A DNA stretch of 64,000 nt, taken from assembly GCF_035917275.1 (NCBI RefSeq), contig NZ_CP108508.1:620001-684000 (forward strand), in the 5' to 3' direction. The stretch comes from Streptomyces sp. NBC_01237. Lineage in GTDB: Bacteria > Actinomycetota > Actinomycetes > Streptomycetales > Streptomycetaceae. Below, piece after piece: positions 41,523-50,394 of this stretch (its first letter is position 1; the number at the start of each line of letters is the position of its first letter). The position numbers and the translations under genes are program-made. The notes under the pieces are model-generated. The model was not told where the DNA came from, ran no database searches, and saw nothing but the letters and a program-made list of their open reading frames with translations.

Positions 41523-43568
41523 ATGGCGTGCGTGATGGGCAACCTTCCCGTCGTGAGGACCAGTTTCATCGGCCGCAGCGGCGAACTGGCCAGCATTGAA
41601 CGGGCACTCGAAGAACACCGGCTGGTCACGCTCACGGGCAGCGGCGGGGTCGGGAAGAGCCGGCTGGCACTGTGCGCGGCCGACCGTGCCGAAGACCGAT
41701 TCCCCGACGGTGTGTGGTGGGCCGATCTGTCCCATCTCCACGACGACCAGCTGCTCACCACGACCGTCTGCGACGGCGTCGGACTGCTGGATCACAGCTC
41801 GCGCCTCCCCGAGGACGCGCTGCGCGAGTGGCTGGCCGACCGGCGGCTGCTGCTCGTCCTCGACTGCTGCGAGCGGGTGCTCGCTTCCTGCGGGAACCTC
41901 GTGGACGAACTCCTCGCCGCCGCGCCGGGGCTGACCGTCCTCACCACCAGCAGGCAGCCGCTCGGCATCGCGGGCGAGCACTGCCTCGACGTGCCGCCGC
42001 TGCCCGCGGGCGACGACGGGGACGAAGCGGTGCGTCTGTTCCGTGACCGTGCCGCGACCGCGGCACCCCGTCTGGCGCTCGACGACCCGGCCACCGCCAC
42101 GGCCGTCGAGGAGATCTGCCGCCGCCTCGAAGGGGTCCCGCTGGCCATCGAGCTGGCCTGCGCGCGGCTCCGCGAGAGCAGCACGCAGGAGATCACCGGC
42201 CGGCTCGTCTCCCGGCTCGACGCTCTCACCGACGAGGCCCGGTGGCCCCGCCACCACCGGGCACTGCGCACCGCGATCGGCTGGAGCCACGAGCTGTGCG
42301 AGCCCCTCGAACGCCTCCTGTGGGCCCGGCTCTCCGTCTTCCGCGGCGTCATCGGGACGGCCGACGCCGAGGCCGTGTGCTCCGGGGGTCCGCTCACCTG
42401 CGACGCGATCGCCCCGGCGCTGGAGAGACTGGCCGCCCGCTCCGTGCTCCAGCGGGTCGGTGAGGGGTACCGGATGCTCGACACGCTGCGCGAGTACGGC
42501 GCCATGTGGCTCGCGGAACTGGCGGAGGACACCTCCCTCGCGGACCGGCACGCCCGGCATTTCGCGAGCGTCGCGGCGCAGGCCCACGCGGGCTGGCTCG
42601 GCCCGTCCCAGGTCGCCTGGTACCGCAGGATCGCCGACACCCACGCGGATCTGTGCGCGGCTCTCGACCACCTGCTGGCCGAGGACCCCGAGAAGGCCGT
42701 CGAGATGGCCGGCTGCACGGGCCTGTTCTGGAGTTGCTGCGGCTATCTGCACCAGGCCCGCGTCTATATCGAGCGGGCCCTGGCCCTGCCGCTCTCCCCC
42801 GGCCCGCACCGCACCCGCGCGCTCTGGGCCCTCGGGATCACGCTCACCCTCCAGGGCGACCACAAGGCGGCCCGGCGGGTCGGTGAGGAGTGCAACCGCG
42901 CCGCGCGGCGCGACCAGGACGCCGAATCCATACTCTCCGCCGCCCACTCCATCAGCTTCACCTATCTGATGATGGGCCGTCCGCAGACCGCCCACTCGGT
43001 GAGCGACCACGCCCTGCGCCATCTGCCGGACAGTTCGCGCGACGCCCCCTCGCACATGCGTTGCAGGGTGATAAGGCTCTTCGCGCTCTCCGCGCTCGGC
43101 CGTCTGGACGAGGCGTACGAGGAAGCCACCCGGCTCCAGCAGATCAGCCTGAGCCACGGCGAACACTGGGCCCGCGCCTACGCCGACCACCAACTCGCCC
43201 TGATACACCTGTTGCAGGGCCGACCGCGCCATGCCGAGACCCACGCGCGTGCCATGCTCGCGAGCAAGCACACGCTGCACGACAGCCTCGGCATCGCCCT
43301 CGGTCTCGACCTGCTCGCCGGGGCGATCGCCGCCCAGGGCGACGGAGTCGAGGCGGCCCGTACGTCCGGCACGGGACACACGTTCTGGCGGATGATCGGC
43401 CACCCCCATCGCGGCACCCCCGAGCTCGGCGCGATCCGCGAGCGGTGGGAGCGCCACGCGCGGGAATCCGCGGGCGACACCGCCTACGATCGGGCCTACC
43501 ACCGCGCCTCGGCCGACGACGCCGAACGGGGCCTGGCGCATGCCCTGGAACGGCAGTCCTCTCCCTGA
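41523..43568 (+). CDS. STAND-type (NB-ARC-like) ATPase with TPR region
   Basis: The product has about 681 residues. RTSFIGRSGELASIERALEE leads to Walker A LTGSGGVGKSRLALCAADRA and Walker B LLLVLDCCERVLA, then the sensor TVLTTSRQPLGIAGEHCLDV and GVPLAIELACARLRE. This is the predicted-ATPase module usually fused to LuxR or SARP DNA-binding domains. The C-terminal half is TPR-like (ALWALGITLTLQGDHKAARR, LALIHLLQGRPRHAETHARA). Neither end has a DNA-binding domain, so the effector must be a partner or absent. Start ATG 41523 (GAGG upstream) or ATG 41535. Confidence 0.88.
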   Translation: MACVMGNLPVVRTSFIGRSGELASIERALEEHRLVTLTGSGGVGKSRLALCAADRAEDRFPDGVWWADLSHLHDDQLLTTTVCDGVGLLDHSSRLPEDALREWLADRRLLLVLDCCERVLASCGNLVDELLAAAPGLTVLTTSRQPLGIAGEHCLDVPPLPAGDDGDEAVRLFRDRAATAAPRLALDDPATATAVEEICRRLEGVPLAIELACARLRESSTQEITGRLVSRLDALTDEARWPRHHRALRTAIGWSHELCEPLERLLWARLSVFRGVIGTADAEAVCSGGPLTCDAIAPALERLAARSVLQRVGEGYRMLDTLREYGAMWLAELAEDTSLADRHARHFASVAAQAHAGWLGPSQVAWYRRIADTHADLCAALDHLLAEDPEKAVEMAGCTGLFWSCCGYLHQARVYIERALALPLSPGPHRTRALWALGITLTLQGDHKAARRVGEECNRAARRDQDAESILSAAHSISFTYLMMGRPQTAHSVSDHALRHLPDSSRDAPSHMRCRVIRLFALSALGRLDEAYEEATRLQQISLSHGEHWARAYADHQLALIHLLQGRPRHAETHARAMLASKHTLHDSLGIALGLDLLAGAIAAQGDGVEAARTSGTGHTFWRMIGHPHRGTPELGAIRERWERHARESAGDTAYDRAYHRASADDAERGLAHALERQSSP

Positions 43569-43629
43569 GGGGCGTCCCGCGCCCCCTTGCGCCGCGCGCC
43601 TCCGGCGCACCGGACACTATCGTCACCGC

Positions 43630-44127
43630 ATGATCGTCATAAGTCGGCTGCGCCTCGACCATGCCCCGGCCCTGCTCGCCTTCGAGCAGGAGAACCGTGC
43701 CTATTTCGCCGCTTCGGTCCCGGACCGCGGAGACGACTACTTCGCCCACTTCGACGTACGGCACCACGGCCTGCTCGCAGAACAGCGGGCCGGGCTGCAC
43801 CACTTCCACCTCGTGGAGGACGGTGAGGGCACGGTACTGGGCCGGGTCAATCTGATCGATGTCGCGGAGGGCTCCGCGGAGCTCGGCTACCGGATCGCCG
43901 AGCGGGCCGCGGGTCACGGGCTGGCGACATCGGCCGTCCGCCGGGTCTGCGCTCTGGCCGCCGCCGACTACGGACTCACCAGGCTGCGGGCCGCCACGAC
44001 CGTGGACAACGCGGCTTCGCACGCCGTACTGACGCGTACGGGATTCGAGCCCACGGGCGAGGCCGTGTTCGACGGCCGCCCGGGGCGTCTCTACACGCTC
44101 GAGCTGAGCGCAGCACCGCTCCACTGA
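43630..44127 (+). CDS. GNAT family N-acetyltransferase, leaderless
   Basis: The 165-residue enzyme follows the RimJ/RimL pattern: LRLDHAPALLAFEQENRAYF at the start, VLGRVNLIDVAEGSAELGYR, motif A RIAERAAGHGLATSAVRRVC, and motif B TTVDNAASHAVLTRTGFEPT with the conserved Asn. ATG 43630 has no ribosome-binding site, and TATCGT at 43618-43623 is in leaderless -10 position. It follows the ATPase gene by 61 bases. Substrate unknown. Confidence 0.88.
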   Translation: MIVISRLRLDHAPALLAFEQENRAYFAASVPDRGDDYFAHFDVRHHGLLAEQRAGLHHFHLVEDGEGTVLGRVNLIDVAEGSAELGYRIAERAAGHGLATSAVRRVCALAAADYGLTRLRAATTVDNAASHAVLTRTGFEPTGEAVFDGRPGRLYTLELSAAPLH

Positions 44128-44158
44128 TCCGGGGACGCCCGGCCGGTCTCCACGCTTC

Positions 44159-44203
44159 CCGTACGCCGGTGGTGTGCCCTCACGGCAGACCGCCGGCGTA
44201 CGG
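44159..44203. terminator. inverted repeat between GNAT and PepSY genes
   Basis: Exact 11-bp arms (44159-44169 and 44193-44203) with a 23-base loop lie between the convergent genes and probably act as a terminator. The wide loop makes it weaker than the others. Confidence 0.5.
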
Positions 44204-44219
44204 TCACGTCACCGACAGG

Positions 44220-45047
44220 TCAGTCCTCGTCGGTCTTCTCGCTGATGATGGTGTCGTTCTTCGCGTCCACGTCGAACGTGGTCTTCTTCCACCCGGAGTC
44301 GACCACGTCGACCGACCAGACGACGCCCTTGCCGTTGTTGTCGTCCAGGTTGACCGAGGTGACCGTTCCCTTCTTCTTGTCCGTGGCCACCTTGGCCGCC
44401 TGCTCGGGCGTCTGCGTGGCCTCGGTGATCCACTGGGCCATCTGCTTCTTCTCGGCGGCGTCCTGATCGGTGTCCGCCGTGGCCTCGATCACCTCTCCCG
44501 AGACCGCGTCGATGCGGACGGTGTGCGCGGTGCCGTCCTTCTCGACGACCTCCGCGACCCATTCCGGCTTCACGGCGCCGGCGCTCGGGCTCGCGCTGCC
44601 GCTGGCACTGGCACTGGCACTGGCACTGGCGCTCGTGGTTCCGCTGGGGCTGGCGCTCGCGCTCCCGCTGGGGCTCGCGCTCGCGTCACTGTCCCTGTCG
44701 TCCAGGTCGAGTTCGACCAGCTTGCTCCCGGCCACCTCGCCGACCGCTGTCGTGGCCGCCTTGTCGAAGGTCACCTTGGTGGCCTCGATCAGCCTCTTGC
44801 GCTCCTTCTGGTCCTTGGTCAGCTGTGCCGTGGCCGAAGGGCTGCCGGACGCGCTCTTCGACGCGGTGGTCGTCTGCTGCGGGACGACCTTCGCGGCCTC
44901 GGAAGTGGCCGTGGCCGTCGTCTCGTCTCCGCTCGCCCCGCATCCGGTCACCAGCACGGCGGCGGCGACCACGCAGAGGGCACCTGCGACACGGAGGTTT
45001 CGGGCACGGGGGGAAACACGGGTCATTCGTCGGGGCTCAAGTCTCAT
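44220..45047 (-). CDS. PepSY-domain lipoprotein
   Basis: The 275-residue protein has a lipoprotein signal (VAGALCVVAAAVLVTGCGAS), placing it on the outer face of the membrane. A Ser/Thr/Ala-rich spacer is followed by two PepSY-like repeats, the second being VKPEWVAEVVEKDGTAHTVR, IDAVSGEVIEATAD, then GTVTSVNLDDNNGKGVVWSV and DVVDSGWKKTTFDVDAKND. PepSY domains can inhibit proteases or bind wall components. A Ser-Ala repeat linker separates the halves. ATG 45047 has TAGGCA at 45060-45055, so it is probably leaderless. Confidence 0.85.
   Translation of the reverse strand: MRLEPRRMTRVSPRARNLRVAGALCVVAAAVLVTGCGASGDETTATATSEAAKVVPQQTTTASKSASGSPSATAQLTKDQKERKRLIEATKVTFDKAATTAVGEVAGSKLVELDLDDRDSDASASPSGSASASPSGTTSASASASASASGSASPSAGAVKPEWVAEVVEKDGTAHTVRIDAVSGEVIEATADTDQDAAEKKQMAQWITEATQTPEQAAKVATDKKKGTVTSVNLDDNNGKGVVWSVDVVDSGWKKTTFDVDAKNDTIISEKTDED
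44602..44631. repeat. hexamer tandem repeat encoding Ser-Ala in the PepSY lipoprotein linker
   Basis: Four exact copies of CTGGCA (44602-44625) plus one CTGGCG read as Ala-Ser dipeptides on the minus strand. The surrounding linker (to about 44690) is built of related Ser/Ala/Gly/Pro codons. Such repeats vary in length between strains and make flexible extracellular spacers. Confidence 0.8.
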
Positions 45048-45275
45048 ACGCGCATGCCTAGCCCTCCCGGCGATCAGTCATGTTGCCCGACCGGCCGGAG
45101 TCACCCGATCGACCGGCCTCTTCGCCCGTTGGCCGTCGTCCCCGCCGCCCTCGGGCGTCCCAGGCGGTGGCACCCCGTGCCACGGTGGCGCTCCTTGAGC
45201 GGGTCTCGCGGAGGTGGGAAACAATGGACGCAACGCGGGCGCCGGTTCCTGTCGCCGCCCGGTCGGGAGGCCGTC

Positions 45276-45524
45276 ATGGAATACCCGGAGAGCTACGAAC
45301 TGATCTTCCAGGCGTCCGGCGCCGAGGACGATGTCGTCACCGTGCGGCTGACCGCCCGGTCCGGGGCCGGCGGATACCCGGTCTACGAGGACGAGTCGGG
45401 CATCGTCCGCGCGGAGATCAGTGACCGCGGCGAGGTACGCATGCTGGCGAGCGGTGGGCACCAGGTCCTCGGAGTACCGCTCCTGGCCCGGCCCGTGAGC
45501 CAGGGAAGCCCGCACACGCACTGA
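45276..45524 (+). CDS. small DUF6296-like protein
   Basis: The 82-residue protein begins EYPESYELIFQASGAEDDVV and continues YPVYEDESGIVRAEISDRGE, then VRMLASGGHQ. This is the pattern of a streptomycete family that I recall as DUF6296, of unknown function. GGGAGG lies six bases before ATG 45276. It is divergent from the PepSY lipoprotein gene and followed by a hairpin. The gap 45048-45275 shows only upstream sequence of both genes. Confidence 0.75.
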   Translation: MEYPESYELIFQASGAEDDVVTVRLTARSGAGGYPVYEDESGIVRAEISDRGEVRMLASGGHQVLGVPLLARPVSQGSPHTH

Positions 45525-45555
45525 GCGCGGCCCGCCGAACCCTGTGGCGAGCAGG

Positions 45556-45585
45556 CGGCGGGGCGTCCACCTGGATGCCCCGCCG
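45556..45585. terminator. hairpin terminator after the DUF6296-like gene
   Basis: Exact 9-bp arms CGGCGGGGC (45556-45564) and GCCCCGCCG (45577-45585), 12-base loop, starting 32 bases after the stop codon. Confidence 0.6.
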
Positions 45586-45714
45586 CTGTGTGCTGTCCGC
45601 ACGGCGCCGTCCGCACATGCCCGCTCTTCGCCCGATTGTGTTTACATTCCCGCACCCCGGACGTAATCTGATCGCGAAACCACAGACTCGGGCATGAAAC
45701 GGATACGAAACCAC

Positions 45715-46476
45715 ATGTACGCACCGGAGCGGCAGCAAGAGATCCTCCGTCTCGCCCAGGAGGGCGGCCGGGTCGATGTGCTCTCCCTCGCCGAGGAGTT
45801 CCAGGTGACCGCCGAGACCGTTCGGCGTGATCTGAAGGCCCTGGACCGCGCCGGACTGCTGCGCAGGGTGCACGGCGGCGCGATTCCCGTGGGTCGGCTC
45901 GGATTCGAGCCCGACCTCGCCGAGCGCGACGCCGTCGCGGCCGACGAGAAGGACCGCATCGCGGAGGCCGCGCTCGGCGAACTTCCCGCCGGGGGCAACG
46001 TGATCATCGACGCCGGGACCACGACAGCCCGGCTCGCCGCGGCCATCCCGATCGACTCGGCCCTGACCGTGGTGACGCACGCCCTGCCGGTGGCCGCCCG
46101 CCTCGCCGACCACCCCGGCCTCGCCCTGCACCTCGTGGGCGGCCGGGTCCGGCACCGTACACGAGCCGCCGTCGATGCCTGGGCCCTGAGCGCGTACGCC
46201 GAGATCAACGCCGATGTCGTCTTCCTGGCCACCAACGGGTTCTCGCCCGACGCCGGGCTGACCACCCCGGACCTCGCCGAGGCCGCGGTGAAGCGGGCGG
46301 TGATCCGGGCCGCCCGGCGCGTCGTCCTGCTCGCCGACTCGGGCAAATTCGGGCAGGAACACTTCGCCCGCTTCGGCGCGCTCGACGACGTCGACCTGCT
46401 CATCACCGACACGGGCCTCAGCCCCGAGGACGCCCGCTCCATCGAGAGCCGGGGCACGGAGGTAGTACGCGCATGA
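45715..46476 (+). CDS. fruR: DeoR-family repressor of the fructose operon
   Basis: The 253-residue regulator has the DeoR helix-turn-helix YAPERQQEILRLAQEGGRVD, then VLSLAEEFQVTAETVRRDLK (residues 2-41). The following sugar-phosphate-binding domain has VIIDAGTTTARLAAAIPIDS, LHLVGGRVRHRTRAAVDAWA and VVLLADSGKFGQEHFARFG, all family landmarks. It is first gene of fruR-fruK-fruA and probably responds to fructose 1-phosphate. ATG 45715 is chosen over the in-frame ATG at 45694 because the family starts MYxxERQ. Its TGA overlaps the fruK ATG (ATGA). Confidence 0.92.
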   Translation: MYAPERQQEILRLAQEGGRVDVLSLAEEFQVTAETVRRDLKALDRAGLLRRVHGGAIPVGRLGFEPDLAERDAVAADEKDRIAEAALGELPAGGNVIIDAGTTTARLAAAIPIDSALTVVTHALPVAARLADHPGLALHLVGGRVRHRTRAAVDAWALSAYAEINADVVFLATNGFSPDAGLTTPDLAEAAVKRAVIRAARRVVLLADSGKFGQEHFARFGALDDVDLLITDTGLSPEDARSIESRGTEVVRA

Positions 46477-47420
46477 TCCTCACCGTCACCCCCAATCCGA
46501 GCCTGGACCGTACGTACGAGCTCCCTGGCCTCGTCCGGGGCGCCGTCCTGCGGGCCGCCGCGGACCGTGTCGACCCCGGCGGCAAGGGCGTCAACGTCTC
46601 CCGCGCGGTCGCGGCGGCCGGCCACCGTACGGTGGCCGTCGCCCCCCTCGGCGGACCGGAGGGCGCCCTGCTCGCCCGTCTGCTCGGCGAGCACGGGATC
46701 GAGGCCGCCGGGGTGGAGATCGCCGGGAGCACCCGGGTCAACATCACGCTCGTCGAGCCCGACGGCACCCTCACCAAGGTCAACGCGACCGGCCCCGGGA
46801 TCACGGCGGCCGAAGCGGAGAGCCTGCTGGAGGCCGTGCGGGCGCGCTCGGCGGCCGCGGACTGGATCGCGTGCTGCGGCAGCCTCCCGCGCGGGCTGCC
46901 GCCCCGGTGGTACGCCGAGCTGGTGGCGCGCAGCCATCGCGCCGGTGCGCGCATCGCGCTCGACACCTCCGGTCGGGCGCTGACCGCGGCCCTGCGGGAA
47001 CACCCCGATGTGATCAAGCCCAACGCCCAGGAGCTCGCCGAAGCGGTCGGCCGCCCCCTGGCGACCGTCGGGGACGCCGTCGAGGCCGCCGCGGAGCTGC
47101 GCGAGCGCGGCGCCGGGTCCGTGCTGGCCAGCCTGGGGGCCGACGGACAACTGCTGGTGGAGGCGTCGGGTACGTACTTCGGCAGCGCCTTCGTGGAATC
47201 GGTCCGCAGCAATGTGGGCGCGGGCGACGCGTCCCTCGCGGGCTTCCTGGCCGCAGGCGGTGCGGGACCGGCCGCGCTGGCGGCCGCCGTCGCGCACGGC
47301 GCGGCGGCGGTGCAGCTTCCCGGAAGCGTCATGCCCACCCCGGCCGACATCGATCTGCCGGCGGTCGTCACGACCTCCGACGTTCCCCTGGACCGCGCGT
47401 TGACGGAGCCCGCCCCATGA
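46473..47420 (+). CDS. fruK: 1-phosphofructokinase
   Basis: The 315-residue PfkB-family kinase phosphorylates fructose 1-phosphate to fructose 1,6-bisphosphate. It starts ILTVTPNPSLDRTYELPGLV, has VDPGGKGVNVSRAVAAAGHR (first PfkB signature) and ends with NVGAGDASLAGFLAAGGAGP, where GAGD carries the catalytic aspartate and anion hole. It is coupled to fruR by an ATGA overlap and followed 91 bases later by fruA, whose product supplies the substrate. Confidence 0.95.
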   Translation: MILTVTPNPSLDRTYELPGLVRGAVLRAAADRVDPGGKGVNVSRAVAAAGHRTVAVAPLGGPEGALLARLLGEHGIEAAGVEIAGSTRVNITLVEPDGTLTKVNATGPGITAAEAESLLEAVRARSAAADWIACCGSLPRGLPPRWYAELVARSHRAGARIALDTSGRALTAALREHPDVIKPNAQELAEAVGRPLATVGDAVEAAAELRERGAGSVLASLGADGQLLVEASGTYFGSAFVESVRSNVGAGDASLAGFLAAGGAGPAALAAAVAHGAAAVQLPGSVMPTPADIDLPAVVTTSDVPLDRALTEPAP

Positions 47421-47511
47421 GCGGCGCCACCCGCCGTCATCACGCGCATGAGCCCGCCGCCCCACGTCCCCCGGCCGCCCGCAGGGCGGTCCACGAGCAA
47501 GGAGCACCGCG

Positions 47512-49551
47512 ATGAGTGAACTGATCACCGCGGCACTGGTCGACCTCGATCTGTCCGCCGGAACGAAGGACGCCGCCGCGAGGTCGCTCGCCGAGCGGAT
47601 GGTCGCCGAGCATCGCGTCACCGACCTCGAAGGCTTCCTCGCCGACGTGGCCGCCCGGGAGGCACAGATGCCGACCGGTCTGGACGGCGGCATCGGTATC
47701 CCGCACTGCCGCAGCGAGCACGTGAGCGAGCCGAGCCTGGCGTTCGGGCGGAGCGCACGGGGCATCGACTTCGGCGCGGCCGACGGTCCGGCGGATCTGG
47801 TCTTCCTGATCGCGGCACCGGCCGGAGCCGACGACGACCACCTCACCATCCTGTCGGGCCTGGCCCGCAGGCTGATGGACCCGGAGTTCACCGCCGCGCT
47901 CCGCGCCCAGGACGATCCCGGTGCGGTGGCGGGTCTGATCCGGGGCGAGGAGCCCGCGCCCGGGGAGGCCGAGGCGACCGGGGGCGCACCGGTGGCCGGC
48001 TCCGCCGCTCCGTCCGCCCCGGTTCCCGCCGGGGCCGTGCCCGGCCCCCCGGCCGGTGATGCCGAGCGCGCACCGTTGCGGATCGTGGCCGTCACCTCCT
48101 GTCCCACCGGCATCGCGCACACGTACATGGCCGCCGAGGCACTGGCGGCGGCGGCCCGGACCGAGGGTGTCGAACTCACCGTCGAGACACAGGGCTCGGC
48201 CGGTTTCCAGAAGCTGGACCCCGCGGTCATCGCCGCGGCCGACGCGGTCATCTGGGCCCATGACGTGGAGGTGCGCGAGAAGGCGCGGTTCGGCGGCAAG
48301 CCGGTCGTCGACGTCGGGGTGAAGGCGGGCATCAACCGTCCCGTCGAACTGATAGCCGAGGCCCGCCGCAAGGCGGAGCGCGGTGAGATCAGCACCGCCT
48401 CGGACGCCCCGGGCAGTGCGTCGCCCGGTGCGGACCGGCCGGACGCCGACCACGCCGGCTTCGGGGTGCGGCTGCGGACGTACCTGATGTCGGGCGTCAG
48501 TTACATGGTTCCGTTCGTCGCGGCGGGCGGACTCCTCATCGCCCTCTCGTTCGCCATCGGCGGCTACGGGACGGCGAGCGCCGAGTCGGTCGCCGACCAC
48601 TTCGTCTGGGGCGAGGCGGACAGCTGGGCGGCCCTGCTCAACCAGATCGGCGGCGCGGCCTTCGGCTTCCTGGTCCCGGTCCTCGCGGGGTACATCGCGT
48701 ACGGCATGGCGGACCGCCCCGCGCTCGTGCCCGGCTTCGTCGGCGGAGCCATCGCGCTCACCGTCGACGCGGGCTTCCTGGGCGGCCTCGTCGCCGGACT
48801 GCTGGCCGGTGCGGTGGTGATGGCGATCCAGCGGCTCAAGGTCCCTCCGACCCTGCGCGGGATCATGCCGGTGCTGGTGATCCCGTTGATCGCCTCGGCG
48901 GTCGTGGGATTCCTGATGTTCATCGTGGTCGGCAAGCCGATCGCCTCGCTGCAGAAGGCCCTCACGGACTGGCTGAACGGCCTGTCAGGCTCCAACGCGA
49001 TCGTCCTCGGCATCGTCCTCGGCCTGATGATGTGCTTCGACATGGGCGGCCCGCTGAACAAGGTCGCGTACGCCTTCGCGGTCGGCGGCCTCGCCGACCC
49101 GACGCCGGGCAGCCTCAAGGTGATGGCCGCGGTCATGGCGGCCGGCATGGTGCCGCCCCTGGCGATGGCCCTCGCCACCACCGTACGGAGCGGGCTGTTC
49201 ACCAGGACGGAGCGGGAGAACGGCAGGGCGGCCTGGGTACTGGGCGCCTCGTTCATCACCGAGGGCGCGATCCCGTTCGCGGCGGCCGACCCGTTGCGGG
49301 TGATCCCGTCGGTGATGGCGGGCGGCGCGGTGACCGGCGCCCTGTCGATGGCCTTCGGCTGCACGCTGCGGGCTCCGCACGGCGGCATCTTCGTCGTACC
49401 GCTGATCGGCAACCCGTTCCCCTACCTGCTGGCCATCGCGGCCGGCACGGTCGTGGCGACCGCTCTGGTCGTGCTGCTCAAGGGCATGCGCCGGTCGACG
49501 GCGGCCGCCCCGTCGGCGGCCGAGGGGTCCGAGGTCACCGTCACCGCCTGA
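47512..49551 (+). CDS. fruA: fructose-specific PTS enzyme IIABC
   Basis: The 679-residue permease imports fructose and phosphorylates it at C1. The EIIA domain (1 to about 150) has GIGIPHCRSEH with the phosphorylated histidine near residue 65. A Pro/Ala linker leads to EIIB, AVTSCPTGIAHTYMAAEALA, with active Cys197. The EIIC membrane domain begins near residue 320 (LMSGVSYMVPFVAAGGLLIA) with about 9 helices and FDMGGPLNKVAYAFAVGG. A-B-C order is typical of actinobacterial FruA. AAGGAG lies eight bases before ATG 47512. Phosphoryl transfer needs HPr, and the adjacent HPr gene is truncated. Confidence 0.95.
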   Translation: MSELITAALVDLDLSAGTKDAAARSLAERMVAEHRVTDLEGFLADVAAREAQMPTGLDGGIGIPHCRSEHVSEPSLAFGRSARGIDFGAADGPADLVFLIAAPAGADDDHLTILSGLARRLMDPEFTAALRAQDDPGAVAGLIRGEEPAPGEAEATGGAPVAGSAAPSAPVPAGAVPGPPAGDAERAPLRIVAVTSCPTGIAHTYMAAEALAAAARTEGVELTVETQGSAGFQKLDPAVIAAADAVIWAHDVEVREKARFGGKPVVDVGVKAGINRPVELIAEARRKAERGEISTASDAPGSASPGADRPDADHAGFGVRLRTYLMSGVSYMVPFVAAGGLLIALSFAIGGYGTASAESVADHFVWGEADSWAALLNQIGGAAFGFLVPVLAGYIAYGMADRPALVPGFVGGAIALTVDAGFLGGLVAGLLAGAVVMAIQRLKVPPTLRGIMPVLVIPLIASAVVGFLMFIVVGKPIASLQKALTDWLNGLSGSNAIVLGIVLGLMMCFDMGGPLNKVAYAFAVGGLADPTPGSLKVMAAVMAAGMVPPLAMALATTVRSGLFTRTERENGRAAWVLGASFITEGAIPFAAADPLRVIPSVMAGGAVTGALSMAFGCTLRAPHGGIFVVPLIGNPFPYLLAIAAGTVVATALVVLLKGMRRSTAAAPSAAEGSEVTVTA

Positions 49552-49614
49552 TCGCCACACCCTCTTTGCCGGTGGACCTCACCTTTCCGGTGTACCTCAA
49601 ACAGGAGTGAGCCC

Positions 49615-49758
49615 ATGCATCTGTGCACCGTGACCGTCGGTTCCCGCAGCGGCCTCCACGCCCGCCCGGCCTGGCTGTTCGTCCGGGCCGCCACCCGTCA
49701 GCCGGTCAAGGTGACCATCGCCCGGGACGGTCGCGATCCGGTCGATGCCCGCAGCTGA
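49615..49758 (+). pseudogene. ptsH: truncated HPr phosphocarrier gene
   Basis: From ATG 49615 (CAGGAG upstream) 47 codons encode the first half of HPr: TVTVGSRSGLHARPAWLFVR with the phosphorylatable His15 in GLHARPA, then VKVTIARDGRDPVDARS, where a TGA follows. HPr is normally about 85-93 residues, and the missing part includes the second helix, the last strand and the C-terminal helix. The sequence after the stop is unrelated and runs into a terminator. The fragment is therefore probably non-functional, and FruA must use HPr from another locus. A functional mini-HPr is unlikely but not excluded. Confidence 0.8.
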
Positions 49759-49789
49759 ACCGGCGGCCCCCGGGGACGGGCGAAGCCCC

Positions 49790-49829
49790 CCTGGAGACGG
49801 CACCGACTGCCACCGGTGCCGTCTCCAGG
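49790..49829 (+). terminator. terminator of the fructose operon
   Basis: Perfect 16-bp inverted repeat, arms 49790-49805 and 49814-49829, eight-base loop, 31 bases after the shortened HPr frame. It would end the fruRKA transcript. Confidence 0.8.
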
Positions 49830-49896
49830 CCGCTTTGATGAACGAGTGTGCCGAATGGGGTACGGCGCAGCCCGCCACCTCGCTAGATTTGGCCGC

Positions 49897-50334
49897 GTGA
49901 CCGAGAGCTGGAGCCCCGCTGACGAGGCCGTCGTCCGCCTCCCTTCCGGGCGGACGGTACGTGGCCGTGGCCTGCGCCGTCCCCTTCCCGACGGGCCGGT
50001 GCCGCACTTCGGCGTCTATCTCCTGGGCAAGCGGCCGCCGCCCACACCGTGGGAGTCCGACTGGCTTCGCTGGCCGGACTTCCGGCTCCCCGCCGACCGG
50101 CGGGCGGCGCGTGATCTTCTTGCGGAAGTGTGGCGCCGGGCCGACCGCGAACGGGTCGAGGTCGCGTGCGGAGGCGGCATCGGCCGGACGGGAACGGCCC
50201 TGGCGTGCCTGGCCGTTCTGGATGGTGTCCCGGCGGATCAGGCGGTCGCGTTCATCCGCCGCCACTACCATCCGCGTGCGGTGGAGACACCATGGCAGCG
50301 TCGCTATGTGCGGCACTTCGGAGCGGTCAAGTAG
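49897..50334 (+). CDS. small tyrosine/dual-specificity phosphatase, leaderless
   Basis: The 145-residue protein carries the CX5R phosphatase loop VEVACGGGIGRTGTALACLA, where Cys is the nucleophile and Arg binds phosphate. The strand HFGVYLLGKRPPP and the WPDFRLPADRRAA region suit an upstream general-acid loop (WPD). The helix DGVPADQAVAFIRRHYHPRA follows the loop. GTG 49897 has TAGATT at 49884-49889 and no ribosome-binding site, so it is probably leaderless. The target, protein or small phosphoester, is unknown. Confidence 0.85.
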   Translation: MTESWSPADEAVVRLPSGRTVRGRGLRRPLPDGPVPHFGVYLLGKRPPPTPWESDWLRWPDFRLPADRRAARDLLAEVWRRADRERVEVACGGGIGRTGTALACLAVLDGVPADQAVAFIRRHYHPRAVETPWQRRYVRHFGAVK

Positions 50335-50394
50335 CGCCCGCGGCCCTGTGGTTGGATCTTCCCCTGACCGATGCCACCGGGCGGGAGAAAGCAC

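Noticed and set aside
44169-45524. A 451-residue plus-strand frame covering the PepSY gene and the DUF6296-like gene
   Set aside because: Leucine/glycine/arginine-rich antisense reading. Only the last 82 codons, with their own ribosome-binding site, are real.
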